Positions 10,802-22,420 are shown, numbered from the stretch's first letter. The stretch: DNA of 64,000 nucleotides from Jacaranda mimosifolia (GCA_018894105.1 CM032125.1:35573032-35637031); one strand, 5' to 3'. Numbers and translations are program-made. Notes: generated by a model from the sequence alone, not told the origin.

Positions 10802-13786
10802 ATTGGTCCTTAAGCTGCCTCTAAGTCTCGTTGCACATATATTTGTTGCCACGTACAACCAATCTCTAATCCTATCAAAGGAATTAAAATAGGCATGTCT
10901 CCATGAGTTCTTAACTACCAAAGTACCAATAATTCCCCAGAATCCAGTAATGAAACCTAAGACCACAGATACGTAAAACTCATGGGTTACAAAGCCATCA
11001 TTTTCTTCATCAATATTCTCTGGCTTTGCATTGTCAGCTATGGGTGGATTAGGACCATCTCCGGGGCATCTTGTCAGAGGGTCGCCGCAAAGTTCCCTAT
11101 TCCCATCATATGCAGATGCATTAAAGCTTTGTAATTGAGTGCCTATTGGAATTTTACCAGACAAATTGTTGTTTGACAAGTTTAGAACAGCCAAATGATG
11201 CAATTCTGCAAGGCCAAGCGGAATCTCACCAGAGAACTGGTTTATTGACAAATCAAGACATTCTAGCATCTCCATCTGATCAATTTCTGAAATTATGCCT
11301 CCACTCAAATAATTTCTTGACAAGTTCAAAGAAATTAATGCTCTCATCTCAGAGAACTCGGGAGGGATGTTTCCAACAAACCTATTGCTAGAAAGATCAA
11401 TGAGTTTAAGAAGTCCTAGTGTTTTTCCATATTCAGACTCCTGTCCTTTCCATTGTACCATTACATAGTCAATGAACTTAACAAAATGTTGAGGACTAGA
11501 ACTACTAAGTCCAAATAAATTTATAGCACTTTCAGTTGTTTTATTCATTTGAACCAAAGAAGTGAAATTGTTGAAGCATGGAGGAATTCTTCCGGATAGT
11601 GAGTTCCTTGAGAGGTCCAAAATTTGATTCTCAGTTAGATAGCAGATTTCTGGAGGGATACTTCCATTGAAATTGTTTTGCCCAAGGCTGAGAACTTCCA
11701 AGTAGTTAAGGTGTGTACCTATCCATGTCGGGATATTTCCTGATAGCATGTTTCCTCCAACATCAATCTTTACCAAATGTTGGCAATTCTTCAAAGTAGA
11801 AGGCAACTTCCCAGAGAAATTATTATCACGCAAGTGCAATGTAGTGAGATTATGGAGAGAACCTAAACTGTGTGGAATATTGCCAAAAAATTTATTGTTC
11901 GCCAAATTGAGAATGAACAAATCTGGCATGTTCTCCCAACAATTGGGAAGCTCTCTAGAAAACTGATTATTTGAGAGGTCAAGTACCAAAAGCTCATAAT
12001 TGGGTGCATTTGTGCATATTGATGAAATTGATCCCAGAAACTTATTGTTGGACAGTTGCAGTAGGAGGGAATTGGGATGAAACAATGGTAGATGACCTGA
12101 GAAATTATTAAAACTAATATCTATCATAGCATAATCAATGAAGTTTGATGACAAATCAGGAATCCTACCACTAATCTGGTTATGAGAGAGGTTTAAATAA
12201 GATATTCTTGGAGACAAATCCCACAACCATTTAGGCGCTTCATCTGATATGCCAGCCCAAGAGAGATCAAGCTGGTAAAAATTAGTCTGAGTTCGAAGCC
12301 AAGAGGGGAAATGAGTGCCCATGTTGCAAGATGCTAGTAAAATAACATCCAACTGAAAAGAAGGAATCCAATCGGCTGTAAAATTCAAGACCAATGAATT
12401 GAAGGACAAATCCAAGTATTTCAAGTTTTGGAGTTTCGATAGGTGAGCATTAGATATAGTTCCTTGTAAGGAACCGAAAGAAACATCCAAAATCTCAAGC
12501 ATGGAAAGTTGCCCAAGACTTGCAGGTAGCGATGCAAGTTTATTGCCGCTGAGGTGTAATTCTTTTAAAGAAACAAGTGCTCTCAAGTCCGGCAATAATC
12601 CTGTGATTTGATTGTGAGATAAATCCAAATATTCAAGCCTAGAAAACTGTCCAAAGCTGTTTGGAAAAGACCCATTCAATTGATTGTCATGCAACTCCAA
12701 AATCCTTAAGGATGAAAATTGGGTAAAATCAGGCAATGAGCCATAGATTTTATTTTCTTCCAACAGCAAAATCTCTAGTGAGTCCTTTGATCCCACAGAT
12801 AACTTGTAAAACAAATTGGGGAGGGGTTCTGAAAAGTAGTTCCTTGATAGATCTAATGTTTTCAAATAACTTAAATTCCCCAAGGATTTTGGAATTCCAC
12901 CTGTTAGCTCATTCCATGACAGATAAAGATATTCAAGGTAAGTAAATCTTTCAAAGCCATCAGGAATGGCACTTAAGGCATTATTGTACAGGTCTATTCT
13001 ACGGAGACTTGTACTTATGTTGAACAACCAACGATACGCAGAAGAAGTGAGCCCAACAGAGGACAGATCAAGAATAGAAAGAGATATAGAAGGAGAATTA
13101 ACAAAGAAATATGTGGGAATCTGGCAATCAAACAAGTACAATTCTGTCAGAGAAGGAAGCTTCAATATATCTTGTAGCAAATTGGTACCTCTCAAGGAAG
13201 AATGACTCAAGTCAAGTAGGGACAACAAAGAGAGATTAGAAAGCCAGTCAAGGTTCTCGAACACCATTTTGTTGCCCCCAAGATTAAGTGTCCTCAGATT
13301 GGTAAGGTTCCCTAGCTCATGAGGAACAGCACCATAAAAGTTAGACTCCATCAAATTCAGATGTTGTAAGTTCTTCAAGGAACCAATAAATTCTGGAATT
13401 TCATCATTTCCAAAATCATTCTGACTCAGATCCAAATCATTCAAATAATTCAACTCAAGCAGGGCACTACTAACCTTACCTCTCAATGGAGCATAGGAGG
13501 ACATACCCATGCTATTAAGTTGAAGACTGATTACATGACCAGTTTCATTGCTACACTTTACACCATACCATTGGCAGCATTCCTTTTTGGCATCTTCACT
13601 TCCCCATGATGAGAAAATGCCATAGTCATCTATAAGGCCTTCCTTGACCCTGAGAAGAGCTTCTCTCTCCTCTGGTATGCACTTCAATTCTCCTCTACCA
13701 AATACAGAATCATGCTGTAGGCAATGTGAAACAAATACAAAAAACAATAGCAATAACATAATAATTAATCCCTTATAATTGATCAT
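10715..13786 (-). CDS. LRR receptor-like protein (EIX/Cf-type), intact
   Basis: This is a cell-surface receptor without a kinase domain, of the class that perceives microbial or plant peptides and signals through SOBIR1/BAK1-type kinases (family knowledge; the ligand is unknown). The 1023-residue frame is uninterrupted. It has a signal peptide (1-24, a Leu-rich core after MINYKG), an LRRNT with Cys36, Cys70, Cys71 and Cys78, and about 30 LRRs with many N-glycosylation sites. An island domain lies at about 742-799 (VMVQWKGQESEYGKTL), followed by four LRRs. The Cys cap (ELCGDP…RCPG) is near 897-907, an acidic stretch (ENIDEENDG) follows, one transmembrane helix (937-958) contains GFITGFWG, and there is a short basic tail. 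The start is chosen because the first 12 residues recur in the other copies. The true C-terminus may be spliced after Asn995. It is the only unbroken RLP in the array; a TATA box lies ~146 bp upstream. Confidence 0.93.
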   Translation of the reverse strand: MINYKGLIIMLLLLFFVFVSHCLQHDSVFGRGELKCIPEEREALLRVKEGLIDDYGIFSSWGSEDAKKECCQWYGVKCSNETGHVISLQLNSMGMSSYAPLRGKVSSALLELNYLNDLDLSQNDFGNDEIPEFIGSLKNLQHLNLMESNFYGAVPHELGNLTNLRTLNLGGNKMVFENLDWLSNLSLLSLLDLSHSSLRGTNLLQDILKLPSLTELYLFDCQIPTYFFVNSPSISLSILDLSSVGLTSSAYRWLFNISTSLRRIDLYNNALSAIPDGFERFTYLEYLYLSWNELTGGIPKSLGNLSYLKTLDLSRNYFSEPLPNLFYKLSVGSKDSLEILLLEENKIYGSLPDFTQFSSLRILELHDNQLNGSFPNSFGQFSRLEYLDLSHNQITGLLPDLRALVSLKELHLSGNKLASLPASLGQLSMLEILDVSFGSLQGTISNAHLSKLQNLKYLDLSFNSLVLNFTADWIPSFQLDVILLASCNMGTHFPSWLRTQTNFYQLDLSWAGISDEAPKWLWDLSPRISYLNLSHNQISGRIPDLSSNFIDYAMIDISFNNFSGHLPLFHPNSLLLQLSNNKFLGSISSICTNAPNYELLVLDLSNNQFSRELPNCWENMPDLFILNLANNKFFGNIPHSLGSLHNLTTLHLRDNNFSGKLPSTLKNCQHLVKIDVGGNMLSGNIPTWIGTHLNYLEVLSLGQNNFNGSIPPEICYLTENQILDLSRNSLSGRIPPCFNNFTSLVQMNKTTESAINLFGLSSSSPQHFVKFIDYVMVQWKGQESEYGKTLGLLKLIDLSSNRFVGNIPPEFSEMRALISLNLSRNYLSGGIISEIDQMEMLECLDLSINQFSGEIPLGLAELHHLAVLNLSNNNLSGKIPIGTQLQSFNASAYDGNRELCGDPLTRCPGDGPNPPIADNAKPENIDEENDGFVTHEFYVSVVLGFITGFWGIIGTLVVKNSWRHAYFNSFDRIRDWLYVATNICATRLRGSLRTNVSISNSIIRHLFVLVTRGICLLASFEFT

Positions 13787-13931
13787 TTTTGTTTTGGGGT
13801 ATCAATGATATAGGGGATAAAAAGAACTCAAGGCAAAATATATAAAATATGGTTTCAGAGGTGATAGCTTTCCGGAATTCTATTTAAAGCTTGAGAAAAG
13901 TGGTGGTTTATTGGTTCCATATATGGACTAG

Positions 13932-13939
13932 TATTTATA
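13932..13939 (-). promoter_or_regulatory. TATA box of the intact RLP gene
   Basis: TATAAATA on the - strand lies ~146 bp before the ATG. The same octamer or a one-base variant is found at the matching place upstream of the copies at 3251-3258, 30416-30423 and 50999-51006, within a conserved block (GGAATG…TATAAATA…CCAATA). This suggests a 5' UTR of ~115 bp. Confidence 0.65.
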
Positions 13940-14084
13940 GTAACATTCCTCCATAGATAGTCCCACTACAGCTCAGATGAATGCAGGGCCATTGCACCCC
14001 CACTTGACTTGACTCTATGCTATATAGTCATGCCGTCTTAGATGTGGTGTCTTCCACTGTAACAGAAACAACTCATAATTGCTA

Positions 14085-14537
14085 GCTATGTTTGGTTACA
14101 TTTTGCGAAAACAATTTCATTGTCCCAAAATATAACCAAATATAGAAAAAATTTCCCTCCAACATGCCAAATTAAATTTCCCAAAACAGCCCTTTTATCT
14201 TTCATTATCTCCACAACTTTCCTATTTTTTAATATATATATACACACACACACACGTATAATATCTATCATACATGCTTTATTATTATTCTAACGATAAA
14301 AAAATTATTTAATTTCATTTTCAACCCAAAAACCCAACAAAAAAGTATTGATTTAGCTGCTACAGTAAAAATTGTCTTCCAACATAAACAAACATACCCA
14401 AATTTTATAAAATAATTTTCTTACTATTCCCAAAATATAAACAACATATATCATATTTCCCAATACAAATTTCACATTCTCCATCCGCACTCCCAAAACA
14501 CATAATCCAAAATATATAATTCATATCTAAACATTAC
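14085..14537. mobile_element. MITE in the RLP upstream region
   Basis: A 453-bp insert is absent from the paralogous site at 30560-30575. It has imperfect terminal inverted repeats (GCTATGTTTGG against GTAATGTTTAG) and a 3-bp CTA duplication (14082-14084 and 14538-14540), as in Harbinger-like or related MITEs. It lies ~300-750 bp upstream of the intact RLP start. The superfamily is uncertain. Confidence 0.6.
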
Positions 14538-15310
14538 CTAAATTTTTGTCTCAATCCATCTTAGTTTGTGATATTTCAATAAGTAATTACACAACCACAA
14601 GTTCAACAACAATTGAACCAACAAATTGGAGGGAAGATAAAATAGTATATTTAATCTTCAAATTAAAATGCACTTTGTATTTTGATGAAATTTTTAATTA
14701 TTTTTGAAAGGTTTTGATTTACGAGATTGATTAAAAGTTGCATTATTTGGACCCAAAAAAAATTACTAATTTTCTAGTCACGATCATATTTGAAACATTG
14801 CAATGCTTCATCTAGACTGCCTTTTTTTCATATATAAACAAAGTGAATTCTTGCCAAGTTTTTACATACAAAAAATATAGCTTTCTCAGATTTTTTAAAA
14901 ATACTTAGAAATATTCAAATTTAATATCTATAGATTTCAGAATGGTATTGTTGTATTTTAAAAGTGAATTGTCATCTAATCGAATAGCAAATCTTATAGT
15001 GGGAGCAATAATTACTTTATAGAAAGCATATTCATATCCCATTCCACGTATTAATTTTCAAATTCTGTATTATTTTTCTAACACAAAAGTCTTTGGAAAA
15101 GTCGGCATTGATTGTTACCTTGAGCCCTTTTCAACTGCCCAAAAACAATGACTTCTCATTGCTCAAGAAATTACCTTCATCTCTGCATGGATTCCAGGAA
15201 GTTGCCTAGACTTTGAGTGAGTCAAGATCTTTGTGGAAAACAAATAGATGAACAAGAGTGCAATATATGTCAAAACCTTTTTTAACGTTTTGATTTTTCA
15301 AAACGTGCAC

Positions 15311-16244
15311 TTCCACAAAGACTAACTTGACTACTGAGAGTCTACTAATTTAATAACCTTAGGTTGTGATTGCTTATGGAGTTGTGTTTCATGTTTGGTG
15401 TTTTAAAGATTTTGTGGTTGTTTTGGTGTTTTTAAGATATGAGAATGAGATGTGAGGTTGTGAATGGTTGTGAGATAAAGTGTAATAATTGTAACGATAT
15501 GATGTGTTGATATGATTTGAGGTTGTGAATGGTTGTGAGATTGTTTTTGAGGTATGTTTGAAAATTTTATTTGAGATAATGAAATTGCTATATGAGATTT
15601 ATTCTTGGATTTGCTTGGGATTTAAAATAAATTAACAATTTACAAAAAAAAATTTAATTTTAATAAATCATTTTTTTCCTTTAACTCTTCATCTATGAAT
15701 AAATCTATTCTTATTTTTTTTTTTATCTGTTTGGTAGTAATAATATATTAAAAAAAGATAGAAAAATCTATAAATAAATTAAACTGAAAATATTGTTTTT
15801 AAACGTAAAAAAACCCTACCATGTATTAATAAATTAATTTTTGGTGTTTTGGGTTCATTTGGGATTTATGATATAGAAAATTTTATAGATATTCTATAAA
15901 TTCACTAAATCAATGCTTTAAAAAAATTAAAATATTCGTAGTGTATTAATATATCAAATTTTGCTAAAATTCGATCTGTTTGTGATTTATATTATAGAGA
16001 AAATTTATTGATATTTTAAAATTTTAATAAATTATAATTTTGTAAAAGTCTAGTTAGATTTTTTTAAATTAGTTTGGTGGTTGAGCGATTCTCGCACAGT
16101 ATCTCAAGAGAGAAAATGAGATAAGAAAGTGAAGACCAACTGTTGGCCTCGGTCTGCCTCTCACAAAACCGAGAAAAAAAAAAAAAAAGAATCTAGAAGA
16201 CAGCCTCTTGGATTCACAACCGAGCATGACCTTACACTTTAAAA

Positions 16245-16276
<32 letters not shown>

Positions 16277-16300
16277 ACGAACAAACGGGGTATTACCTCA
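15311..16300. other. AT-rich intergenic region
   Basis: No gene is seen. A GGTTGTGAATGGTTGTGAGA-like motif occurs twice (about 15450-15475 and 15522-15545), probably as part of an unrecognised transposon. A-runs lie at 16171-16186 and 16241-16262; the frame 16069-16311 is a read-through of such runs and not a gene. Confidence 0.4.
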
Positions 16301-16304
16301 GAAG

Positions 16305-16400
16305 CAAGCACAACCTTAGAGATTCAAGTACTAAACCCACTAGAGGGATTCTCCCAGAGTGCACACAGAGATCAAGTAATTTTCTTGACCAACAATGAGA
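16305..16400. repeat. Short dispersed segment, copy 1
   Basis: This ~95-bp segment (ACCCACTAGAGGGATTC to TAATTTTCTTGA) recurs at about 40010-40095 and 57000-57082. In all three places it lies on the far side of RLP upstream sequence. Its nature is unknown. Confidence 0.55.
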
Positions 16401-17149
16401 ACTAACTCTTTTTTCAGCAGTCCAAAAAGGATATAGAGATAGATATAAATATATATTATGATTCAACTCGATTATTTGGAAATCAATTTTGACTAACTAA
16501 AATTTTAGTTTTAAGGAATTTGATATTATCAAATTTTGTATTTGCAATATTGGGATTTTCTTTTTTATTAGATCTTTTACTTTTATAAATAAGAGTGCTT
16601 ATTGATTACTTGGGATGCATTCATGAGATCCTTATTTTGAATTATGAGCAAGGTGCTGCAAAAGGGTGGTTGAGAATATTCTATATTTTTATTTTTTGTG
16701 CGACTAATATGTCCTTAGTTAAGGTGAACTACAAATGTGAGTTGAATAGTTAAATTGTAAAAATAAAACTTTCTTAATTATTTAAATTTAATAGGACAAT
16801 TAGTTAAAAATGTTGATGACATTATTAAGAGAGAAACATAAAATGAATTTTAAAAGTATAAATATTTCTTAAAGACAATTCATACACCAAAAAGTGATTT
16901 GTTTAATATAGCATTATGAGATATTGCTTTTCAGCTGCCTTGCGTAAGAATATGAAATCGAATTTTAAGTTAATTAAAAAAATTTCTTGTTTTTCTTACC
17001 TGAAAACTTTTCAAATATTCCTTTAGATAATGATTTTCTAGCAAATTAAATTTTGTGTCTACAAGAAAAATATTGCCAAATTGCATGCATTTTTAAATTT
17101 CCAGAGAGTTAACAAAATACTAACTTTTTTTTTTTCTTTTTTTGAAGTG
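16401..17149. other. AT-rich intergenic, nothing recognised
   Basis: I see no ORF, repeat or structural signal that I can support here. Confidence 0.4.
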
Positions 17150-17858
17150 GGGTTGGGTAAGGGCAGTATTGTTAAAATATTATTGATATATTAATATCAT
17201 TTATGATACTATTATAATTAATAATATTAATTATATGGTTAGTAATATATTACTAATAATAAAGATTATATTATAATAATTTTAATTATATTCATAATAT
17301 GTAGTATTAAGAATAACACATGATACTAATAAATATTAAATTAATTTATTATTATTATTATTATTATTAACAGATATAATTAATTATAAGAATAATAAGA
17401 TTAATATTATCAATGACAATAATATTATTGTTATGATAATATAATTATCTAATATTATTAAGATTATTATTAATAATATTGTTAATAATATATTAATAAT
17501 AATATTACTAATAATCCCAGTAAGCAAAGACTTTTTCCAAAAAGACAAAAAAAAAAATGTTTATATCAATTGAAAATTTGCCACCTAAGCAAAAATTTCA
17601 AATTTCAACAAATTTTGGCATGTCACATCATCATTTTCGATCGTTTTATGAGATTTTGATGACTTTCGGGCTAAATGTGCAAAAAAAAATAAAATTAACT
17701 TATAGGACTAAATTTAAAATTGTGTAACAATTCGGTTTAAAATTGAAAGTCAAAAAATTTTATAAGACAAAAAAAAAATATTTTTCCGATTTGCTGGAGG
17801 TAGCTGTCATGGCCGACCACCATGGGGTTGGGGATGGGAATGGGGGTTGTGGAGGGTG
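17150..17858. mobile_element. MULE-like foldback element, fragment
   Basis: It contains the AT-rich TTA/TAA core and an adjoining segment (about 17515-17858) that matches 23180-23570 in the opposite orientation, including a C/G-rich edge (CCGACCACCATGGGG). The terminal inverted repeat seen in the complete family members is missing. It interrupts WD40-gene intron sequence, which resumes at about 17859. Confidence 0.6.
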
Positions 17859-18110
17859 ATCATGCTGTTTCTCTTTTAATCATGATTTTGTTATGGCATA
17901 AAATTATTTAATTCTTGTTTGCAATCATTATGCCACTAATGTGTCTTGTGCACATGACGTCTACCTAGAGGTTAAACTCAGGCTTACTGAGCTAACAAAT
18001 ATGCTTAAATGCCTCCGTATGTCAGGGTCATGTGTACATAAGTGGGTTGTTTTAAAAATAAAGAGTGTAAACTCTATTACTATAATTGGATTGATAATAT
18101 TGGAGAACTA
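17859..18110 (+). pseudogene. WD40-gene intron and flank remnant
   Basis: It is very similar to 10045-10290 (TCATGATTTTGTTATGGCAT and onward to the flank that precedes the RLP 3' region). It carries no exon and is kept only as duplicated DNA. It shows that this RLP fragment belonged to the same composite unit. Confidence 0.6.
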
Positions 18111-18574
18111 ATGCTTCATTTGTAACATAATCTCGTTATTTGTGTGTATAATTGATTGAACATTTTACATACTTAAATGACTTAAGGAAAAGAGCTGTGT
18201 AAAAACAGTAATGATATGTTGAAATAGAAGAGAGAACTTCATACGGTGGAGCATTGCATTTTTTATCTTAGATTAAACAACTCTCTGTTCTAAAGTACTG
18301 AATAAATGCTTTCTACTCTTGGAGCACCAGAAGAAGAAATCCTAAATTGCACACCTACCATCAGATCATAAATCGAATGACTAAGATCTTGAGTGTAAAA
18401 AACGCAAAAAAGAGTCAATCTCTTACCTAGAGAGTAATACAAATGCCACTAGGCCCTTCAGTTTGTATATTCAAACTGTTTTTAAAGAAGAAAATACAAA
18501 ATAATTGACAGGTTTATTTTTATGTCAATCCAAATGATGCAAAAAGACAAATTCCCTTTCCATTTATAGTAAAA
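18111..18574 (-). other. 3' flank of the truncated RLP copy
   Basis: It is homologous to 10301-10772, including the splice-acceptor-like site near 18355. It has no separate gene. Confidence 0.55.
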
Positions 18575-20050
18575 AGATATCAAAGAATTGAATTAGATAT
18601 ACTCATATTGACCCTTATTCAGCCCCTGAGTCTTGCTGCATATACAATTGTTGTCACATATAGCCAATCTCTGATCTTGTTAAGGACTCATTTGCTTGGA
18701 ATGATGTTATTAGAAGTGATATATAAGCAAATGATACATTTTAAGCCCATTATGATAGAATATTTTAATTTTATGTTTGGTTGGTATGATTAGTATATAA
18801 ATAAATTAAAATACAATATATAAGTTTACTATTATATCCTTTATATTTTTTAATAAATTTTTCATAATTTTTCCATTCTTTCCCATTTTTAGAATCATGG
18901 TTTAATTAAAAATAAAATAAAAAAAATAAACCTTATTAAATCTTTGCAGTTATTATCATATCTAATCAAGGCTTCCCCTCCTTGATCCATTTTTCAAAAG
19001 TAACAACAAATAGTGAAGGACCCAGGATTTATCAATGGCTTTTATCAATTGAAACAAATATTAAAAGAGGTTTTATTAGGTATGTATCACACATAATCAA
19101 GCCAAGCAAATAAGGCCTAAAAATATTAAAATAGGCACTTCTCCATGAGTTATTGACTGCCAAAGTACCAACAACTCCCCAAAATCCAACATAAAACCCA
19201 AGACCATAGACATATAAAACTCATGGGTTATAAAACCATTGTCTTCCTCATCAGCACTCTCATGCTTTGCATTGTCAATTATGGGTGGATTAGGACCATC
19301 TCAAGGGCATCTCGTTAGAGGGCAGCAGCAAAGTTTACTATTCCCAGCATGCACAAATGCATTAAAGCCTTGCAGTTGAGCATTTTCTGGAATTTTTCCG
19401 GACAACTAGTTGTTTGATTAATCCAGAACAACCAAAAAATGCAATTCTGCAAGATCAATGGGAATCTCACCAAAGAATTGGTTTCTTGACAAATCAAGAC
19501 ATTCCAACATCTCCATTTGACCTATGTCTGAAATTATATTTCCATTCAAATAATTCCTTGACAAGTTCAAGGAAATCAATGCTCTCATCTCCACAAACTC
19601 ATGAGGGACTTTTTCAAGTAATTCATTGCTTGAAAAATTAATGAGTTTAAGAAGTCCCAATATTTTTCTATATTTAGACTCTTGTCCTTTCCATTGCACC
19701 AATGCATAGTCAATGAAGTCAACAAATTCAGTATCTGGAGTCATTTTAAATCCGAAAAGATGAATAGTACTTTCAGTTGTTCTATTCTTCTGAACCAAAG
19801 AAGTGAGATTGTTGAAGCATAGAGGAATTCTTTCGAATAAAGAGTTCTTTGAGAAGTCCAAGATTTAAACCTCAGTGAGATAGCAAATTTCTGGGGGGAT
19901 GTTTCCACAGAAATTATTGTGCCGAAGGCTAAGAACTTCCAAAGATTCAAGGTCTACTCCTATGGGATGTTTCCTAATAACTTGTTTCCTCCAACATCAA
20001 TTATTCATAAATATCGGCTATTCTTCAAAGCGGGAAGCAACTGTCCAGAT
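18575..20050 (-). pseudogene. LRR receptor-like protein, 3' fragment
   Basis: Only the C-terminal third of an RLP is left: the last LRRs before the island, the island domain (FIDYALVQWKGQESKYRKIL), four LRRs, the cap (KLCCCPLTRCP), and the membrane segment and tail. Damage includes in-frame stops (TAA near 19866, TAG near 19407), a stop in the acidic stretch, and a 434-bp MITE splitting the tail at 18684-19117. The 147-codon frame at 19418-19861 is the longest intact piece. At about 20050 the sequence switches abruptly to WD40-gene intron, so the 5' two-thirds was lost in a recombination rather than by gradual decay. Confidence 0.85.
18684..19117. mobile_element. Harbinger/Tourist-like MITE
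   Basis: It is 434 bp with terminal inverted repeats GGACTCATTTGCTTGG and GGCCTTATTTGCTTGG. It is flanked by a 3-bp TAA duplication (18681-18683 and 19118-19120). The uninterrupted paralogous sequence lies at 10863-10890. These features fit PIF/Harbinger MITEs. Confidence 0.75.
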
Positions 20051-22420
20051 TGTTTGGTATGTTTCTGAGTTTCATGATTACATGTTTATATTTGGAATTG
20101 ATAATTGTTTTTCGTAACGTAATCAAGAGTAAAGATGACAGGGAATTTGGTGCTTTATTGATTATCTATTTGACTAAAGCTACTGATAGGCACTTCTGAT
20201 GGAGGCATTAAAGCATGGAATGTAGATGCTAAGCGAGTTGTATCATGTATGTGATCTCAACTCAACCGAAGCATAACCCAGGTGCTCTTCATTGTCATTT
20301 GTATGTCCATCTAATCTCTTCTGCTCTGCATTACACTTTTCCGTTTTTATTTTTAACTTTTCTAAGAATCCTCACGAGAAAAATGAATTTATGGCCCCAG
20401 TCTCATTCAGTGTCATTGTTGGTTTTTTTATTTCTGTCAACTTAGAATTTTGTTCCTGAAATGCAGCCCAGTGGGGCCTACTTTTGTTTCTGCAGCAGCA
20501 TCCAGGAGCTAGTTTTTCATTTTCTAGTTTCTTTTTGCGCTTTGCACCGTGTATATGTGATTCTTAGTTTCTTAATTTTTGCAGCCAAGGTACTGACTAT
20601 TTTGATAACTTGGGATTTGCTTCATTGACTGTATGGAACATGAGGACACGGAAGGCTATGGTACGTAATTGTCTGTGTGGTAAATATATATGTGAATCTA
20701 CAATTCTTTTTCCACTGTTCTCTGTGCCTTTTGAACAAAGAATGTCATGAGTACTCACTTCTTTTCAACTTTTTTGAAGACAGTCCTCCCTCTTGGTAAA
20801 GATCCACCAGCCATAACCTCGTTGAGTTTCAATCACAATGGAAAGCTTTTAGCAGCTGCTGCCACTGATGGAATGATTCATATGTTTGGTATCCTTTTCC
20901 TTGCCTTCTATAGACTTATTCTCTCTTTTTTTTATCATGGTTTTGTTATGGCAAGAATATTTATACCAAATATCAAATACATACACACCGTTACTGGGGA
21001 AAGACAATTCCGCTGGCCAGCAAGTTATTGGATAGCCTACTCTTGATTCTGCAATCAGCTCCATTCAATTTGGACCCAACAAAGCTAGCAGTTTCTGCCT
21101 GGGAACTGATGGAAATGCAAGTATCTTTGACAATTCCTGGTTATTGTTTACAGTTGCATAAATTATGAATTTTAGTAGCTAGCTTTGTCATTTGAAACTA
21201 TTTTTATCATGAATTTTAGATTTTCAAATGGAGTTTGCACAATCAAGGCAAAATTCTATGGTCAAGAAATTGTAGCACGTATGAAGCTAGCTGTTATGCG
21301 ACATCGTTATATCCATCTTCATTCGTAGACTTAACATTAGAATGACTCTTTGATCTGAGAAATTTTTTCCTTGATCTGGCAATTCCAATTTCCAATTATC
21401 CAATGCTTGTTTATGCTGCCACAACATGCAGATGGATATTTGGCCTCAGGTTTGTATCTGAAATTTTCGTCTCAATATGGTTAGTGACAGAAATGAGAAA
21501 ATTGAATTCACATTGGCAGAACTACCATATTTGCAATAACCGCCATAGCCATCAAAACTACCAAATCCTTGCCCGTTCTTATCATCCATCCGCAAGAGAT
21601 GTTGCTTCGAGATGTATTTCCCTAATTCTTTGCACCCCAAAACTAGTTGTATCACCACTACAAGCAACCTGTCTTTTTTGATATATACTGAAACATGCTC
21701 GGTAGGGAGCTGTTTGTTCTCAAAAAGGGTACTCAATGTCTTGTAACTAGTAGTACAAGAATTTTGGTAATGAGTTAATTGTCTGATCATCAAGGTTTTA
21801 TGACCTTGAGAATTCATCTCGTTAGAAACATGAAGTGGCTTTGGATGCTAAAGGGAGGAGACTTCTAGTGACATTTAGCTCAAGGACAACACCAACATAC
21901 CATGTTGCTAAAACAATATTCTCTACATTCCTTGACTTTATTCTTTTCTTGTGAGTATATTCACTTCATCTCAGTGATGTTGAGCACTTAAAAAGACGAA
22001 AACCCAGCTTTTTGTTTATCATCATTTGGAGGAGCATATGACATCATATACTACTGATGTGTTGGTTAATCATGTTGTTTTTCTTACTTTCATTGCAACA
22101 GGTTCGCAATCAGATGAGTGGCATGAGAACTCTTCCTCATAGTGGACCGATCACAACAATAGATTGGCATCCAACATTGCCCATGTTCTTGAGAGGTCAG
22201 TTGATCACTCTATCAAGGTCACATCAATATTATGATGGTCTCTTGTTTTTTGTTACTTTTGTTTTTGGCCTTGTTTTTATTTTATTTCACTTTTTTCTGA
22301 GGGGTTTGTGGGGTTGAAGACGGCAAGGGGCTACATAGTTTTTGGGGATCAAGTGGTTCAAGACATGGAGACACAGGGTTTTAATTCTATGTATAATTGC
22401 TTTGTATAATTAGTCTTTAT
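20051..22420 (+). pseudogene. WD40-repeat (WDR91-homologue-like) gene, 3' half
   Basis: At least seven exons of a WD40 protein are readable: about 20190-20245 (SDGGIKAWNVDAKRVV), 20467-20512 (VGPTFVSAAAS), 20585-20660 (TDYFDNLGFASLTVWNM, donor GTACGT), 20784-20888 (DPPAITSLSFNHNGKLLAAA…MIHMF), about 20996-21120 (DSAISSIQFGPN), 21220-21280 (IFKWSLHNQGKI) and 22102-22235 (MSGMRTLPHSGPITTIDWHP… to VDHSIKVTSIL then TGA). This order and wording match plant WDR91-homologue proteins as I remember them; mammalian WDR91 acts in endosome maturation. Frameshifts (after the first exon and in the last), stops and a missing 5' half make it a pseudogene. Five partial copies in the window show that it travelled with the RLP duplications. 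A transposon follows at 22430. Confidence 0.7.

Larger units (their letters stand above)
13787..15310 (-). promoter_or_regulatory. Upstream region of the intact RLP gene
   Basis: It is shared with the upstream regions of the other RLP copies (30300-31260, 50866-51800, 3093-3600). A MITE at 14085-14537 is specific to this copy. No coding frame of note is present. Confidence 0.6.

Noticed and set aside
16069..16405. Overlapping frames with poly-Phe and poly-Lys runs
   Set aside because: They are readings of A/T homopolymers in both directions.
20051..22420. WD40 gene as an active gene
   Set aside because: The 5' half is replaced by an RLP fragment; at least two frameshifts and stops in exons.
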